This document shows positions 23,334 through 31,310 of a stretch of 38,528 bases of DNA, piece by piece (within the stretch, counting starts at the first letter, position 1; each line of letters opens with the position of its first letter). The stretch spans positions 1-38,528 of IMG/VR virus record IMGVR_UViG_3300021959_009863. The stretch is one strand, 5' to 3'. Origin of the DNA: a virus. The notes beneath the pieces are model-generated. The model worked only from the letters and a program-made list of their open reading frames with translations. It did no database searches and was not told the DNA's origin. The position numbers were made by a program, and so were the translations under genes.

Positions 23334-23878
23334 TGGAATACGCATCACAATGGAACACTACTCTAGTAGAACCTAAACATCCAGTACTACACAATCCTGC
23401 AGGTATTGACCCACTTGATACTGATATAGTATGGCAAACAGTTGAACAAGAAATGTTTAAACTGATGCACGAAAGAGTAGGCATTGGTTTAGCCGCACCA
23501 CAACTGGGCAATCCAGTAAAAATGTTTGTAATGAGACATAGCACTGAAGGAGATATTGCAGTATATAATCCTAAAATAATAAACGTATCAGAGGAAACAG
23601 TCAGCATGGAAGAAGGCTGTTTAACATTTCCAGGATTATTTTTCCATGTGACAAGACCAGAAGGCGTACAAGTAACTTTTCAAAATAGAAAAGGCGAAGA
23701 ACAAAGCATGGAACTAACAGGTATGGATTCTAGATGCTTTCAACATGAAACTGATCATATACATGGAATTTTAAACTTAACATATATTAGTGATTTTAAA
23801 TTACAAAGAGCAATACAAAAACGTGATAAACTTGTAAGAAAATATTCTAATATGAAGAAAAAAGTTAAACGTTTATAA
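23333..23878 (+). CDS. def: Peptide deformylase
   Basis: The 181-residue enzyme removes the formyl group from new proteins at the ribosome. All three motifs are present: GIGLAAPQ (residues 50-57), EGCLTFPG (94-101, with metal ligand C96; T replaces the usual S) and QHETDHIHG (137-145, with H138, E139 and H142). Phage deformylases typically lack the long C-terminal extension; this one has a basic helical end (KRDKLVRKYSNMKKKVKR). Its neighbour bL33 also acts at the ribosome. The gene is preceded by the stop of the GGCT-like gene. Confidence 0.93.
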   Translation: MEYASQWNTTLVEPKHPVLHNPAGIDPLDTDIVWQTVEQEMFKLMHERVGIGLAAPQLGNPVKMFVMRHSTEGDIAVYNPKIINVSEETVSMEEGCLTFPGLFFHVTRPEGVQVTFQNRKGEEQSMELTGMDSRCFQHETDHIHGILNLTYISDFKLQRAIQKRDKLVRKYSNMKKKVKRL

Positions 23879-23882
23879 TTCT

Positions 23883-25328
23883 ATGAAAGTAGTTATTGTC
23901 TCTTCTCTTGCAATTCGAGGAACTAGATTAGGCGGCTTAGACAATAATGCTAGACTAAGCGGACCATTATCAATATGCGAAATGGTTAGAGAATTAGGCG
24001 GTGAAGCAACAACTGTAGATTATTTTGATAAATGGGATTTAAATATTCTAGCAGAAAGTCTGTGTAAATGGTTTGGCAACGAGAAAAATATTATAATAGG
24101 CACCAGCGGTAGTGTTAATGACGGCAATACAATATTATTTGCTAGACTGTGTAGAATTATTAAAGAAACACACCCTCAATTAAAAGTAATGCTCGGTGGC
24201 TATCGAGTAATCACCGGTAATGCTGATTGGGTTGATATTAGTTTTATTGGTAGATGCAGAAACTTAGTTAAAGAATGGTTAATGGGCAACGATATAAGCG
24301 AATATCAAATATCAGATAATCCTCCATCATTTAGAAATCCGCATAATATAATTAAAGAAGAGCCAGTAAGTCCTATAATGCATTATAGCGACTTTGCTTC
24401 AAGTGAAGAATTAATAACAATAGAACTAAGTTTAGGATGTAAATTTAATTGTGCATTTTGTGGATTTGATTACAGAAACAATAAAAAAGCGGTAGTCAAT
24501 ACTGTTGAGAAAGTAGTAAACAGTTGCCAAACAGCATATGATCTATTTGGAATGACCAATTTTTTTATTGCCGATGATACAATTAACGAAGTAAATTCTA
24601 AACTAGAAGTTCTCGCCGAAGTAAGTAAACAATTAAGTTTTACACCTGAGTTTATGGCATTTGCTAGAATGGACATTATGGGTGCTAAACCCGAGCAAAT
24701 ACAACTAATGCAAGAAGCAAATTTAAAAACAATATTTTTTGGTATTGAAAGTTTAAATCCTGCTGTGACAAAAGATATACGCAAAGGCGGTAAGCCTGAA
24801 AGAAACTATGACATAATGAGGATGATCAAAAGAGATTTTCCAGAAGCATTTACTTACGGAAATTTTATAATAGGTTTAGAAGGAGACAATGAAAAAGACA
24901 TGTGGAAACACATGAACAATCTTGTTGACGAACAGTTATTAACCTCTGCAGGATGCAATGCTTTACGCATTTATAATGATTTAGATAATTGGGAAAACAT
25001 GAGTGACATTGATCGCGACCCTGCTAAATTTGGTTATACTATTTCAAATAAAAAAGAATTTGCAGGACAGTACGGCTATGATGCAAGTCATTGGACAAAT
25101 AGTTGGACTAATTATGAATATGCAAAGAAATTAAGTTATGATGTAGACATGTATCTTTCGTCTAACTTACCTAGCAGTTATACCGCACATGAACACTTTA
25201 GTATTAAAACACTAATGCCTGGAATGTTGCACGAAGAATATTCTGCTATATTACCGATAATTAATAACAAAGCAACTATGTTGCAATCAAAATATATTAA
25301 GAAAAAAATAGCATGGCTGAACGAATGA
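23883..25328 (+). CDS. B12-binding-type radical SAM enzyme
   Basis: A 481-residue radical SAM protein. Residues 1-140 have the Rossmann-like pattern of a cobalamin-binding domain (MKVVIVSSLAIRGTRLGG, KVMLGGYRVITGN). C186, C190 and C193 (LGCKFNCAFCGFDYRN) are the cluster ligands. Later, IFFGIESLNPAVTKDIRKGG and YGNFIIGLEGD are the usual barrel strands. The substrate is unknown. It overlaps the GH6 gene by ATGA and shares an operon with two oxygenases and a ferredoxin, which may be its electron donor. Confidence 0.85.
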   Translation: MKVVIVSSLAIRGTRLGGLDNNARLSGPLSICEMVRELGGEATTVDYFDKWDLNILAESLCKWFGNEKNIIIGTSGSVNDGNTILFARLCRIIKETHPQLKVMLGGYRVITGNADWVDISFIGRCRNLVKEWLMGNDISEYQISDNPPSFRNPHNIIKEEPVSPIMHYSDFASSEELITIELSLGCKFNCAFCGFDYRNNKKAVVNTVEKVVNSCQTAYDLFGMTNFFIADDTINEVNSKLEVLAEVSKQLSFTPEFMAFARMDIMGAKPEQIQLMQEANLKTIFFGIESLNPAVTKDIRKGGKPERNYDIMRMIKRDFPEAFTYGNFIIGLEGDNEKDMWKHMNNLVDEQLLTSAGCNALRIYNDLDNWENMSDIDRDPAKFGYTISNKKEFAGQYGYDASHWTNSWTNYEYAKKLSYDVDMYLSSNLPSSYTAHEHFSIKTLMPGMLHEEYSAILPIINNKATMLQSKYIKKKIAWLNE

Positions 25329-26182
25329 ATTATCCATTCTGGGTTTTTGATTGGAATCGTGTTAAGGATTATCAAGAACAATATCCATTGTCAAAAGAGA
25401 TATTTAAATATCCACTAAGTTTATGGTATGGTAATCGTAGTGCAAAACCTATAAAAGGTTTAGATAAAAGTTTACGCAGACTATTTAATCGCAGTGGCGA
25501 CAAGATGCCTGTGCTAGTTGTATATAATATGCCTAATAGGGATATCGGTCAATACAGTAAAGGTGGTGCTCAAACACAGGACGAGTACTTAGAATTTATA
25601 CAAGATTTTGCTAATGGTATCGGCAATAATAAACCTATAGTAATATTTGAACCAGATGCTATTCCACATATTACGCACTTACCAAAGCGAGAAGCAAATA
25701 ATAGAATAGAACTTATTAAAAAGGCATTAGAAATACTTACTCAAACAGGTGCATACATTTACATAGATGTAGGTCATAGTAATTGGTTAACACCAGAAGA
25801 AGTTAATCATTTTCTAGACAAAGTATCCAATAAAAAAGTAAGAGGTTTTAGTGTTAATGTAAGTAATTATAGAACAACATCAGAGTCGGCAAAATGGGCA
25901 AACAAAATATGCGAACTAAGGCCAAAGGACTATTATGTTATAGACACTAGTCGTAATGGCAATGGGCCGCATGGAAACGAATGGTGTAATCCCCCAGGTA
26001 GAGCATTAGGCGAACCACCCACATGTGACACAGGATTAGAAAAATGCGATGCTTATCTTTGGATTAAAATACCAGGCGAAAGTGACGGTAAAGCAAACGG
26101 TGGTCCAAGAGCAGGAAGAATGTGGGGCGAAATGGCAGAAGAATTAGTTAGGAATACAAAATGGATCAAAACTTCTTTATAA
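25325..26182 (+). CDS. Glycoside hydrolase family 6 catalytic domain
   Basis: A compact 285-residue GH6 domain, the family of endo- and exo-cellulases that cleave beta-1,4-glucan with inversion. Conserved blocks appear in order: VLVVYNMPNRDIGQYSKGG (D73, equivalent to D175 of Trichoderma Cel6A), IVIFEPDAIPH (D111, equivalent to the catalytic acid D221), YIDVGHSNWL, GFSVNVSNY, VIDTSRNGNGP, WCNPPGRALG and WIKIPGESDG (D254, equivalent to D401). There is no signal peptide and no carbohydrate-binding module. I chose ATG 25325, which overlaps the previous stop by ATGA, over the one at 25313. A cytoplasmic or virion role is therefore more likely than secretion. Confidence 0.9.
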   Translation: MNYPFWVFDWNRVKDYQEQYPLSKEIFKYPLSLWYGNRSAKPIKGLDKSLRRLFNRSGDKMPVLVVYNMPNRDIGQYSKGGAQTQDEYLEFIQDFANGIGNNKPIVIFEPDAIPHITHLPKREANNRIELIKKALEILTQTGAYIYIDVGHSNWLTPEEVNHFLDKVSNKKVRGFSVNVSNYRTTSESAKWANKICELRPKDYYVIDTSRNGNGPHGNEWCNPPGRALGEPPTCDTGLEKCDAYLWIKIPGESDGKANGGPRAGRMWGEMAEELVRNTKWIKTSL

Positions 26183-26739
26183 TAGATAACTTTTATAATA
26201 ACCCAGATGATGTGCGAGAATATGCTCTTGGAAGAGAATTTATCACAGAAGGCAATTATCCTGGATATAGAACAACCCCGGAACACAAAGAGCAACACGA
26301 GTATTTAAAAACATTTTTTGAAGATAGTGTAATTAAAAAGCCTATATCATACTGGCCAGAAGAGTACAATACTGCATATCAGATTACTACAGACGAATCC
26401 AAAACATGGATACATCATGATGAAACCACATGGGCGGCAGTATTATACTTAACACCGAATGCACCTGCAGAATCAGGTACTGGTATCTATAGACACAAAC
26501 CAACAGGCATATATCAATGGGACGGTGTTAAAGATTCTACATCTGATTTTAATAATTCTGATTTTCTAGGCGAGGAACACATGGGCCAATGGGAACAGAT
26601 AGCATTTGTAGGAAATGTATATAATCGATTAGTATGCTACAAAGGATCACTTTACCATAGAAGTGTATTACCTGGATTTGGAACAGATAAATATTCAGGT
26701 AGATTGTTTCAAACATTCTTTTTTGATACACAGGAATAG
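26161..26739 (+). CDS. Fe(II)/2OG oxygenase-fold protein (DUF6445-like)
   Basis: A 192-residue protein. It begins FFIIDNFYNNPDDVREYAL, followed by NYPGYRT and then YQITTDESKTWIHHDETTW with the metal pair H85-x-D87 (H86 is adjacent). The distal ligand H166 is in KGSLYHRS and R181 in SGRLFQTFFF would hold 2-oxoglutarate. This is the order of the Fe(II)/2OG double-stranded beta helix fold, similar to the DUF6445 family. The substrate is unknown. It overlaps the GH6 gene by 22 bases, so the two are probably co-translated. Confidence 0.75.
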   Translation: MDQNFFIIDNFYNNPDDVREYALGREFITEGNYPGYRTTPEHKEQHEYLKTFFEDSVIKKPISYWPEEYNTAYQITTDESKTWIHHDETTWAAVLYLTPNAPAESGTGIYRHKPTGIYQWDGVKDSTSDFNNSDFLGEEHMGQWEQIAFVGNVYNRLVCYKGSLYHRSVLPGFGTDKYSGRLFQTFFFDTQE

Positions 26740-26740
26740 T

Positions 26741-27418
26741 ATGGATAGTTATTGGCAATGGAATAAAGAAAACTTTGATTGGCATTACGATCCTGCGTCT
26801 AAGCACTCTGATGTACAGTATGTAGGAAAGTACATATCTAATCCTAAAACGTTGCTTACAGACGTTGTAAGTGCTTCTAGTGACGCCTTAAGTGACGAAG
26901 ATGCATACGATGAAGTAAGTATTAAAGGCACACCTTATAATGAAGAAGCACGAGAAATCATGGAGGGATATCACAATGACCTCACTCGTGCAGGATTTAC
27001 TCCACACAATACTGGCGGAAGACAAACATGGAATGTATGCGATACATTTCGTAGAATGGGCGAGTTAAGTGGATTAAAAAATCCACAAATAATGTTTTTA
27101 GAACAACCACCAGGAAAAGCAATTCCATGGCACAGAGATAGTTATAATAATTACAGACGTAACTTTGCTAAAGTCAGTGACGACACTGAAGTAATACGTT
27201 ATCTAGTCCAACTCAATGATTGGAAATGGGGACACTATGTCACAGTAGGCAATGATGTTTTACATCAATATCAGATAGGTGACATACATTGCTGGAAAGA
27301 AGGCATATATCATGCAACCGGTAATATAGGTTATTGGCCTCGATGGAGTTTAACTATTACAGGCCAAGTGACACCTGATTCATTGCATTTGCACGAACCA
27401 AAAGAAATACTGATATGA
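26741..27418 (+). CDS. Aspartyl/asparaginyl hydroxylase-like oxygenase
   Basis: A 225-residue protein. I chose ATG 26741 ([10 protein letters not shown]), just after the previous stop; the frame opens upstream at 26663 within the preceding gene. The ligands are H131-R-D133 ([11 protein letters not shown]) and H191 ([16 protein letters not shown]), and R201 ([10 protein letters not shown]) would bind 2-oxoglutarate. The loop '[17 protein letters not shown]' is typical of this cupin-like family. Its substrate is probably a peptide or a small molecule; not known. It overlaps the ferredoxin gene by ATGA. Confidence 0.75.
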   Translation: MDSYWQWNKENFDWHYDPASKHSDVQYVGKYISNPKTLLTDVVSASSDALSDEDAYDEVSIKGTPYNEEAREIMEGYHNDLTRAGFTPHNTGGRQTWNVCDTFRRMGELSGLKNPQIMFLEQPPGKAIPWHRDSYNNYRRNFAKVSDDTEVIRYLVQLNDWKWGHYVTVGNDVLHQYQIGDIHCWKEGIYHATGNIGYWPRWSLTITGQVTPDSLHLHEPKEILI

Positions 27419-27744
27419 CGTTTGTAGTTGGAAGTCCTTGTGTAGGCTGTAAAGATACTGCCTGTGTAAAAGTATGTCCAGTGGATTGCTTTTATGAAGG
27501 ACCTGACATGCTTTACATTGATCCAGATGAGTGCATTGACTGTGCTTTGTGCGAACCCGAATGCCCAGTAGAAGCCATTTGGAGTGATGATGAACTACCA
27601 GACGAACAAATACCATTCATTAAAATAAATGAAAAAGGTGCTGAAAAATATCGAGATGCAAATATTGTAGATCAGCAAGAGCCGATGGCACACAAATCCC
27701 CTTATACCACTGCTGAAGCAATCAAGGTAGTGCAAATAGATTAG
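27415..27744 (+). CDS. fdxA: 7Fe ferredoxin (FdxA type)
   Basis: A 109-residue ferredoxin with [3Fe-4S] and [4Fe-4S] clusters. The cysteines are at 9, 12, 17, 21, 25, 40, 43, 46 and 50 ([21 protein letters not shown], quoted in parts: [14 protein letters not shown] and [13 protein letters not shown]), the arrangement of bacterial FdxA. The sequence closely follows that of proteobacterial FdxA, including CFYEGPDML and [17 protein letters not shown]. The C-terminal half is a long acidic tail, also typical. It probably passes electrons to the radical SAM enzymes in the same genome. It is the last gene of the operon, before a late promoter. Confidence 0.92.
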   Translation: MTFVVGSPCVGCKDTACVKVCPVDCFYEGPDMLYIDPDECIDCALCEPECPVEAIWSDDELPDEQIPFIKINEKGAEKYRDANIVDQQEPMAHKSPYTTAEAIKVVQID

Positions 27745-27752
27745 AAAAAAGA

Positions 27753-27760
27753 GATAAATA
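27753..27760 (+). promoter_or_regulatory. T4-type late promoter GATAAATA
   Basis: GATAAATA followed by CTACT and the ATG at 27766. This is the clearest example of the 5-base spacing. Confidence 0.85.
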
Positions 27761-27765
27761 CTACT

Positions 27766-29967
27766 ATGGACCGATCAAATATCATAGTAGTATACCCAGG
27801 TAGATTTCAACCTTTTCACAAAGGACATAAATCTGTTTATGAGCATATTAAAAAAGACTGGCCACATGTGTATATTGCTACCACAGACAAAGTGCAACCA
27901 GGCAAATCACCATTTAATTTTCAAGACAAATTAAATTTTATGGAACTGTTAGGCATTGATAGAAACAATGTTTTACAGGTAAGGAATACATATAACGGAC
28001 AAGAATATATAGACCAGTTTGGCAAGAAATTTACTGCTAGTGACACAGGATTGATTATGGTTGTTAGCGAAAAAGATATGGTCGATGACCCAAGATTTAA
28101 CTTTCCTAGTATGGGTTTATCACTTAAAAAAGACGGCAATCCTGCATATTTACAAAAATTCACACACGAAGATGATATGAAAAGCATGGCTGAGCATGGT
28201 TATATTATGACTGCTCCTATCTTTCCATTTAAAATAGCAGGACACGATTTAGATAGTGCTAGTCAAATCAGAGAACTAATGAAAGGTGATGAAGAACTAG
28301 CAAAACAGGTTTTTGTGGACTTATATGATAAATACAACGAAGACTTATTTAAACTTATACGAGAGAAACTTATGATAACTGAACAAGAAATATTAGATTT
28401 AAACTATATGCGTAAAATGGCAGGTTTAAACGAAATAGACGTCGAGGACGACGACTATGCAGATGCACCAGGATACAAGGAAATGCCTATGTTTGACCAA
28501 TTAGGAAAAATCATAGACAGTGACGAGATGTCCAAAGATGGCGATGATATCAAAAATCCCAAAGCAACTGTGAAAACAGATGACGGTTCAGAAATGGAAG
28601 TAAGTGTAGGCGAAGCAAAAGCAGTTAGAAAAATGTTAAACATGCTGGGATCTAATAGAGGAGCAGATGCAAAATCACCTAGAGAAAAGTTTCAAGATGC
28701 AATTCAAAAAGAAGAAGGTCTAAGAAACATGATCGAATTTGCTAATTCAAAAGGTTTAGTAGAAGAAGCAGACGTAGAAGAAGGCAATGCATTTGCTAAA
28801 AAAGTTAGAGATTTAAAAGCACAAGGTAAAAAGAAAGGCGATAAGTTTGAAGTAGACGGTGAGGAATACGCATTAGAAGATTTAGACTTAAATGATATTA
28901 GATACGACTATGGTGTAAAACCAGTATCAGAAGGCGGTAATGCATTTGATATAGCAATGACAGATGCAGAAGATGTTATTATGACATGCCAAGATCAAGA
29001 TGAATGTTTAAAAGAGTTAGAAGCATTAATCAAAGATGGCGCAGAGGATTGGGACGACAAATATGCAAACGAAGTAATCCAAGACTACATCACATTAGTA
29101 GTTGACAAAGGCATAGAAGGTGCCAAAGAATATGTAGAGCAACAAAATAGAGAACCAGAAGGTGCACCATTAGAAAGCAAAGGTGCAAAACCAGACTACA
29201 TTGACATAGACGGCGATGGCAACAAAGAAGAGCCAATGAAAAAAGCAGTCAAAGATAAAAACAAGAAAGACGAAAGTTTTGATGCTAGTGCTGAACAAAG
29301 TCGTGAAGAAGAAGCATACGAAGATCTAATGAATGCCCTACAAAGTGGTGGCGAAGAAGCATACGCAGAAGCATGTGGTTTATCAATGGAAGAACTTGAT
29401 CAGGAAATGGGCGAGATTTCCAGAGACTTAAACTTACACATGGATGATGACAGAGATGAAATCATTCAAAGACATGCTGAAGATACTGTAGATAGTGCAG
29501 ATTGGAAAGACCACGGTGAATACGAAAGCATAGAAGAAGGTGCAGGTGAATATAGTTATACATTAGAATATAACGGTGAAGAAAATGGTTATTCAAAACA
29601 TAAACTCACTATTACATCTCCAGAAGGAGAAACTAAAGAAGTTGCAGACGACTTTACATATTTTGATGTTGAAGGCGACGAACTACAAGCAGAATTAGAA
29701 TCTTGGTTCCACAAGGGAATGGGTGTAGCAGATGCATCAGTAGATGAAGACTTACAAAAAATGCGTAAATTAGCAGGATTAGGTGAAATGTTAGGTAAGG
29801 ATGGTAAAAAGCCAGGAGTACCTTATAGCAAATCTACTCAAAAAGATTTAGATGACAGAATAGCAGTTGCAACTCCTCCTAAAGACGATACTGGCGAAGC
29901 AGATGCAGAAGAAGGTGAAACAGCACGTTTCTTAAGACATATGAAACAAATAAAGAAAGTAAAGTAA
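27766..29967 (+). CDS. Nucleotidyltransferase fused to structural-type tail
   Basis: A 733-residue protein. Residues 1-205 are a nucleotidyltransferase domain of the NMN adenylyltransferase/cytidylyltransferase fold, with VVYPGRFQPFHKGHKSVY (H18 and H21 of the HxGH motif) and a late SASQIRELMKG (the ISSTxIR-like motif). The long tail is acidic and carries small cassettes: MRKMAGLNE at 215, a calcium-loop-like YIDIDGDGNKEEPMKKA, and MRKLAGLGE at 666. These cassettes recur in other phage structural-type proteins. A whole enzyme fused to packaging-type elements suggests delivery with the virion; this is inference. It has its own late promoter. Confidence 0.75.
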   Translation: MDRSNIIVVYPGRFQPFHKGHKSVYEHIKKDWPHVYIATTDKVQPGKSPFNFQDKLNFMELLGIDRNNVLQVRNTYNGQEYIDQFGKKFTASDTGLIMVVSEKDMVDDPRFNFPSMGLSLKKDGNPAYLQKFTHEDDMKSMAEHGYIMTAPIFPFKIAGHDLDSASQIRELMKGDEELAKQVFVDLYDKYNEDLFKLIREKLMITEQEILDLNYMRKMAGLNEIDVEDDDYADAPGYKEMPMFDQLGKIIDSDEMSKDGDDIKNPKATVKTDDGSEMEVSVGEAKAVRKMLNMLGSNRGADAKSPREKFQDAIQKEEGLRNMIEFANSKGLVEEADVEEGNAFAKKVRDLKAQGKKKGDKFEVDGEEYALEDLDLNDIRYDYGVKPVSEGGNAFDIAMTDAEDVIMTCQDQDECLKELEALIKDGAEDWDDKYANEVIQDYITLVVDKGIEGAKEYVEQQNREPEGAPLESKGAKPDYIDIDGDGNKEEPMKKAVKDKNKKDESFDASAEQSREEEAYEDLMNALQSGGEEAYAEACGLSMEELDQEMGEISRDLNLHMDDDRDEIIQRHAEDTVDSADWKDHGEYESIEEGAGEYSYTLEYNGEENGYSKHKLTITSPEGETKEVADDFTYFDVEGDELQAELESWFHKGMGVADASVDEDLQKMRKLAGLGEMLGKDGKKPGVPYSKSTQKDLDDRIAVATPPKDDTGEADAEEGETARFLRHMKQIKKVK

Positions 29968-29968
29968 T

Positions 29969-30379
29969 ATGAGTAAAGTCAGCAAAGAAGATTTAAAACA
30001 ATTACAAAAATTAGCAGGCATCTATTCAGATGTGTTGAACGAAAAAGATGCTGGTAGTAGTGATAGTGTTAAAGTAGCAATAGGTCATGTTGATAACGAA
30101 AGAGACATGATTAGAAGACAACTTTATCAAATGGGAAAATATAGTGTAGAGATCGCAAAGACTCTAAAAGAATTGCCAGATTCAGATTTCCCAAATTGGT
30201 GGCAAGCAAAAATTACTAAAGCAGGAGCATATCTAAGTGATTGTGCCCATTATTTAGAAAACACAATGCAAGTACCACCAGGAGATGATATGACCAAAGA
30301 CGGTAGTCAAGGCGAAGTCGAAGTATCAGACCCAGACTATTACGACGACAGAGATCAAGACCCAAGCGGCGTAAGTTAA
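29969..30379 (+). CDS. Small helical structural-type protein, 136 aa
   Basis: It starts one base after the previous stop. Residues 9-18 (LKQLQKLAGI) match the end cassette of its neighbours. The main domain (DNERDMIRRQLYQMGKYSVE, then PNWWQAKITKAGAYLSDCAH) has the pattern of a helical domain common in marine T4-like phages (a helix, a 'P.W...KI..A..Y' motif, a second helix). The C-terminus is acidic. No enzyme motif. A role in the virion or capsid is inferred. It is probably co-translated with the nucleotidyltransferase fusion. Confidence 0.65.
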   Translation: MSKVSKEDLKQLQKLAGIYSDVLNEKDAGSSDSVKVAIGHVDNERDMIRRQLYQMGKYSVEIAKTLKELPDSDFPNWWQAKITKAGAYLSDCAHYLENTMQVPPGDDMTKDGSQGEVEVSDPDYYDDRDQDPSGVS

Positions 30380-30385
30380 AACCAC

Positions 30386-30415
30386 CATAAATATCCATAG
30401 TATTAAGGATAAATA
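30386..30415 (+). promoter_or_regulatory. Tandem late promoters CATAAATA and GATAAATA
   Basis: CATAAATA (30386-30393) and GATAAATA (30408-30415) lie 22 bases apart. The second ends 5 bases (TTACT) before the ATG at 30421; the first would give a short leader. Confidence 0.7.
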
Positions 30416-30420
30416 TTACT

Positions 30421-31074
30421 ATGGCGGCTACAAAACAAGACCAATACTTAGACAATATAACTAGAAATGGTGCTATAAAATTTGTTGGTTCTGACAGTCG
30501 ACATGATTTTGATTTAATGGGCAAAGATCACTTTAATTATCTATATCATCATGGACTAAAACCTAATCATACATTTTTTGATGTTGGTTGCGGAGCATTA
30601 AGAACAGGACAACATATTATACCCTATCTAAATTCAGGTAATTACTTTGGTTTAGATCGTATGCCCGAACTTATTGAATACGGATTAAACGAAGTATTAA
30701 CACCTGAAATTGTGTTTGAAAAAACTCCTAAATTTTCAGTGAACAATACTTTTAATTGCACATTTGTAGATAAGCCAGTTGATTTTGTATGGTGTCAAAG
30801 TTTAATGTCACATCTTAGTGTATTCGACATAAAACATTGTTTAAATAATGTAAAAGAAACACTATCGCCTATTGGAAATATTTATTTTACATACTTCCAA
30901 TTGGAAGGTTTTGATGAAAGTGAAGCAGACATTCAAAAGACCCACTCCAAAAAAGATTTATTCTACAGCGAACAACACATGAATAAAATAGTTGCAAGTT
31001 GTGGATTAACAACATTATATAACGGTCCGATTGGCCATCCAAGAGGCCAATGGATGTACATTTGTAAGGTATAA
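30421..31074 (+). CDS. SAM-dependent methyltransferase
   Basis: A 217-residue methyltransferase. The SAM-binding loop is FFDVGCGALRTGQ (residues 52-64), followed by an acidic strand-end (FGLDRMPELIEYGL). Later, DFVWCQSLMSHLS and YFTYFQLEGFD fit the methyltransferase core. This is the type found in many phages and in cell-wall or sugar gene clusters; the substrate is unknown. It starts 5 bases after a late promoter, and the late box for glutaredoxin overlaps its end. Confidence 0.8.
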   Translation: MAATKQDQYLDNITRNGAIKFVGSDSRHDFDLMGKDHFNYLYHHGLKPNHTFFDVGCGALRTGQHIIPYLNSGNYFGLDRMPELIEYGLNEVLTPEIVFEKTPKFSVNNTFNCTFVDKPVDFVWCQSLMSHLSVFDIKHCLNNVKETLSPIGNIYFTYFQLEGFDESEADIQKTHSKKDLFYSEQHMNKIVASCGLTTLYNGPIGHPRGQWMYICKV

Positions 31075-31077
31075 ATA
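31070..31077 (+). promoter_or_regulatory. T4-type late promoter TATAAATA
   Basis: TATAAATA overlaps the stop codon of the methyltransferase and ends 5 bases (AAAGC) before the ATG of glutaredoxin. Confidence 0.8.
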
Positions 31078-31082
31078 AAAGC

Positions 31083-31310
31083 ATGAAAGTTGAAATATAT
31101 AGCAAACCACAATGTCCATATTGCGTTCAAGCAAAGGCATTAGCAGAAAGAGAAGGTCACGAACTCACATACAAAATGTTAGACGAAGACTTTAGTAGAG
31201 AACAATTAATGGAAACCTTTCCTGGAGCAAGAACATTTCCACAAATTATTGTTGATGGTAAAAAGATTGGTGGGTTCACAGAGTATAAGGCACTAGTAGA
31301 TGCAAGTTAG
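31083..31310 (+). CDS. Glutaredoxin
   Basis: A 75-residue glutaredoxin. CPYC at residues 11-14 is the dithiol active site, TFPQIIVDG is the conserved cis-proline loop, and GGFTEYKAL is the glutathione-binding end. It would supply electrons to the phage ribonucleotide reductase, as glutaredoxin does in T4. It has its own late promoter, which is unusual for a nucleotide-metabolism gene. The stop codon overlaps that of the convergent minus-strand gene. Confidence 0.93.
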   Translation: MKVEIYSKPQCPYCVQAKALAEREGHELTYKMLDEDFSREQLMETFPGARTFPQIIVDGKKIGGFTEYKALVDAS

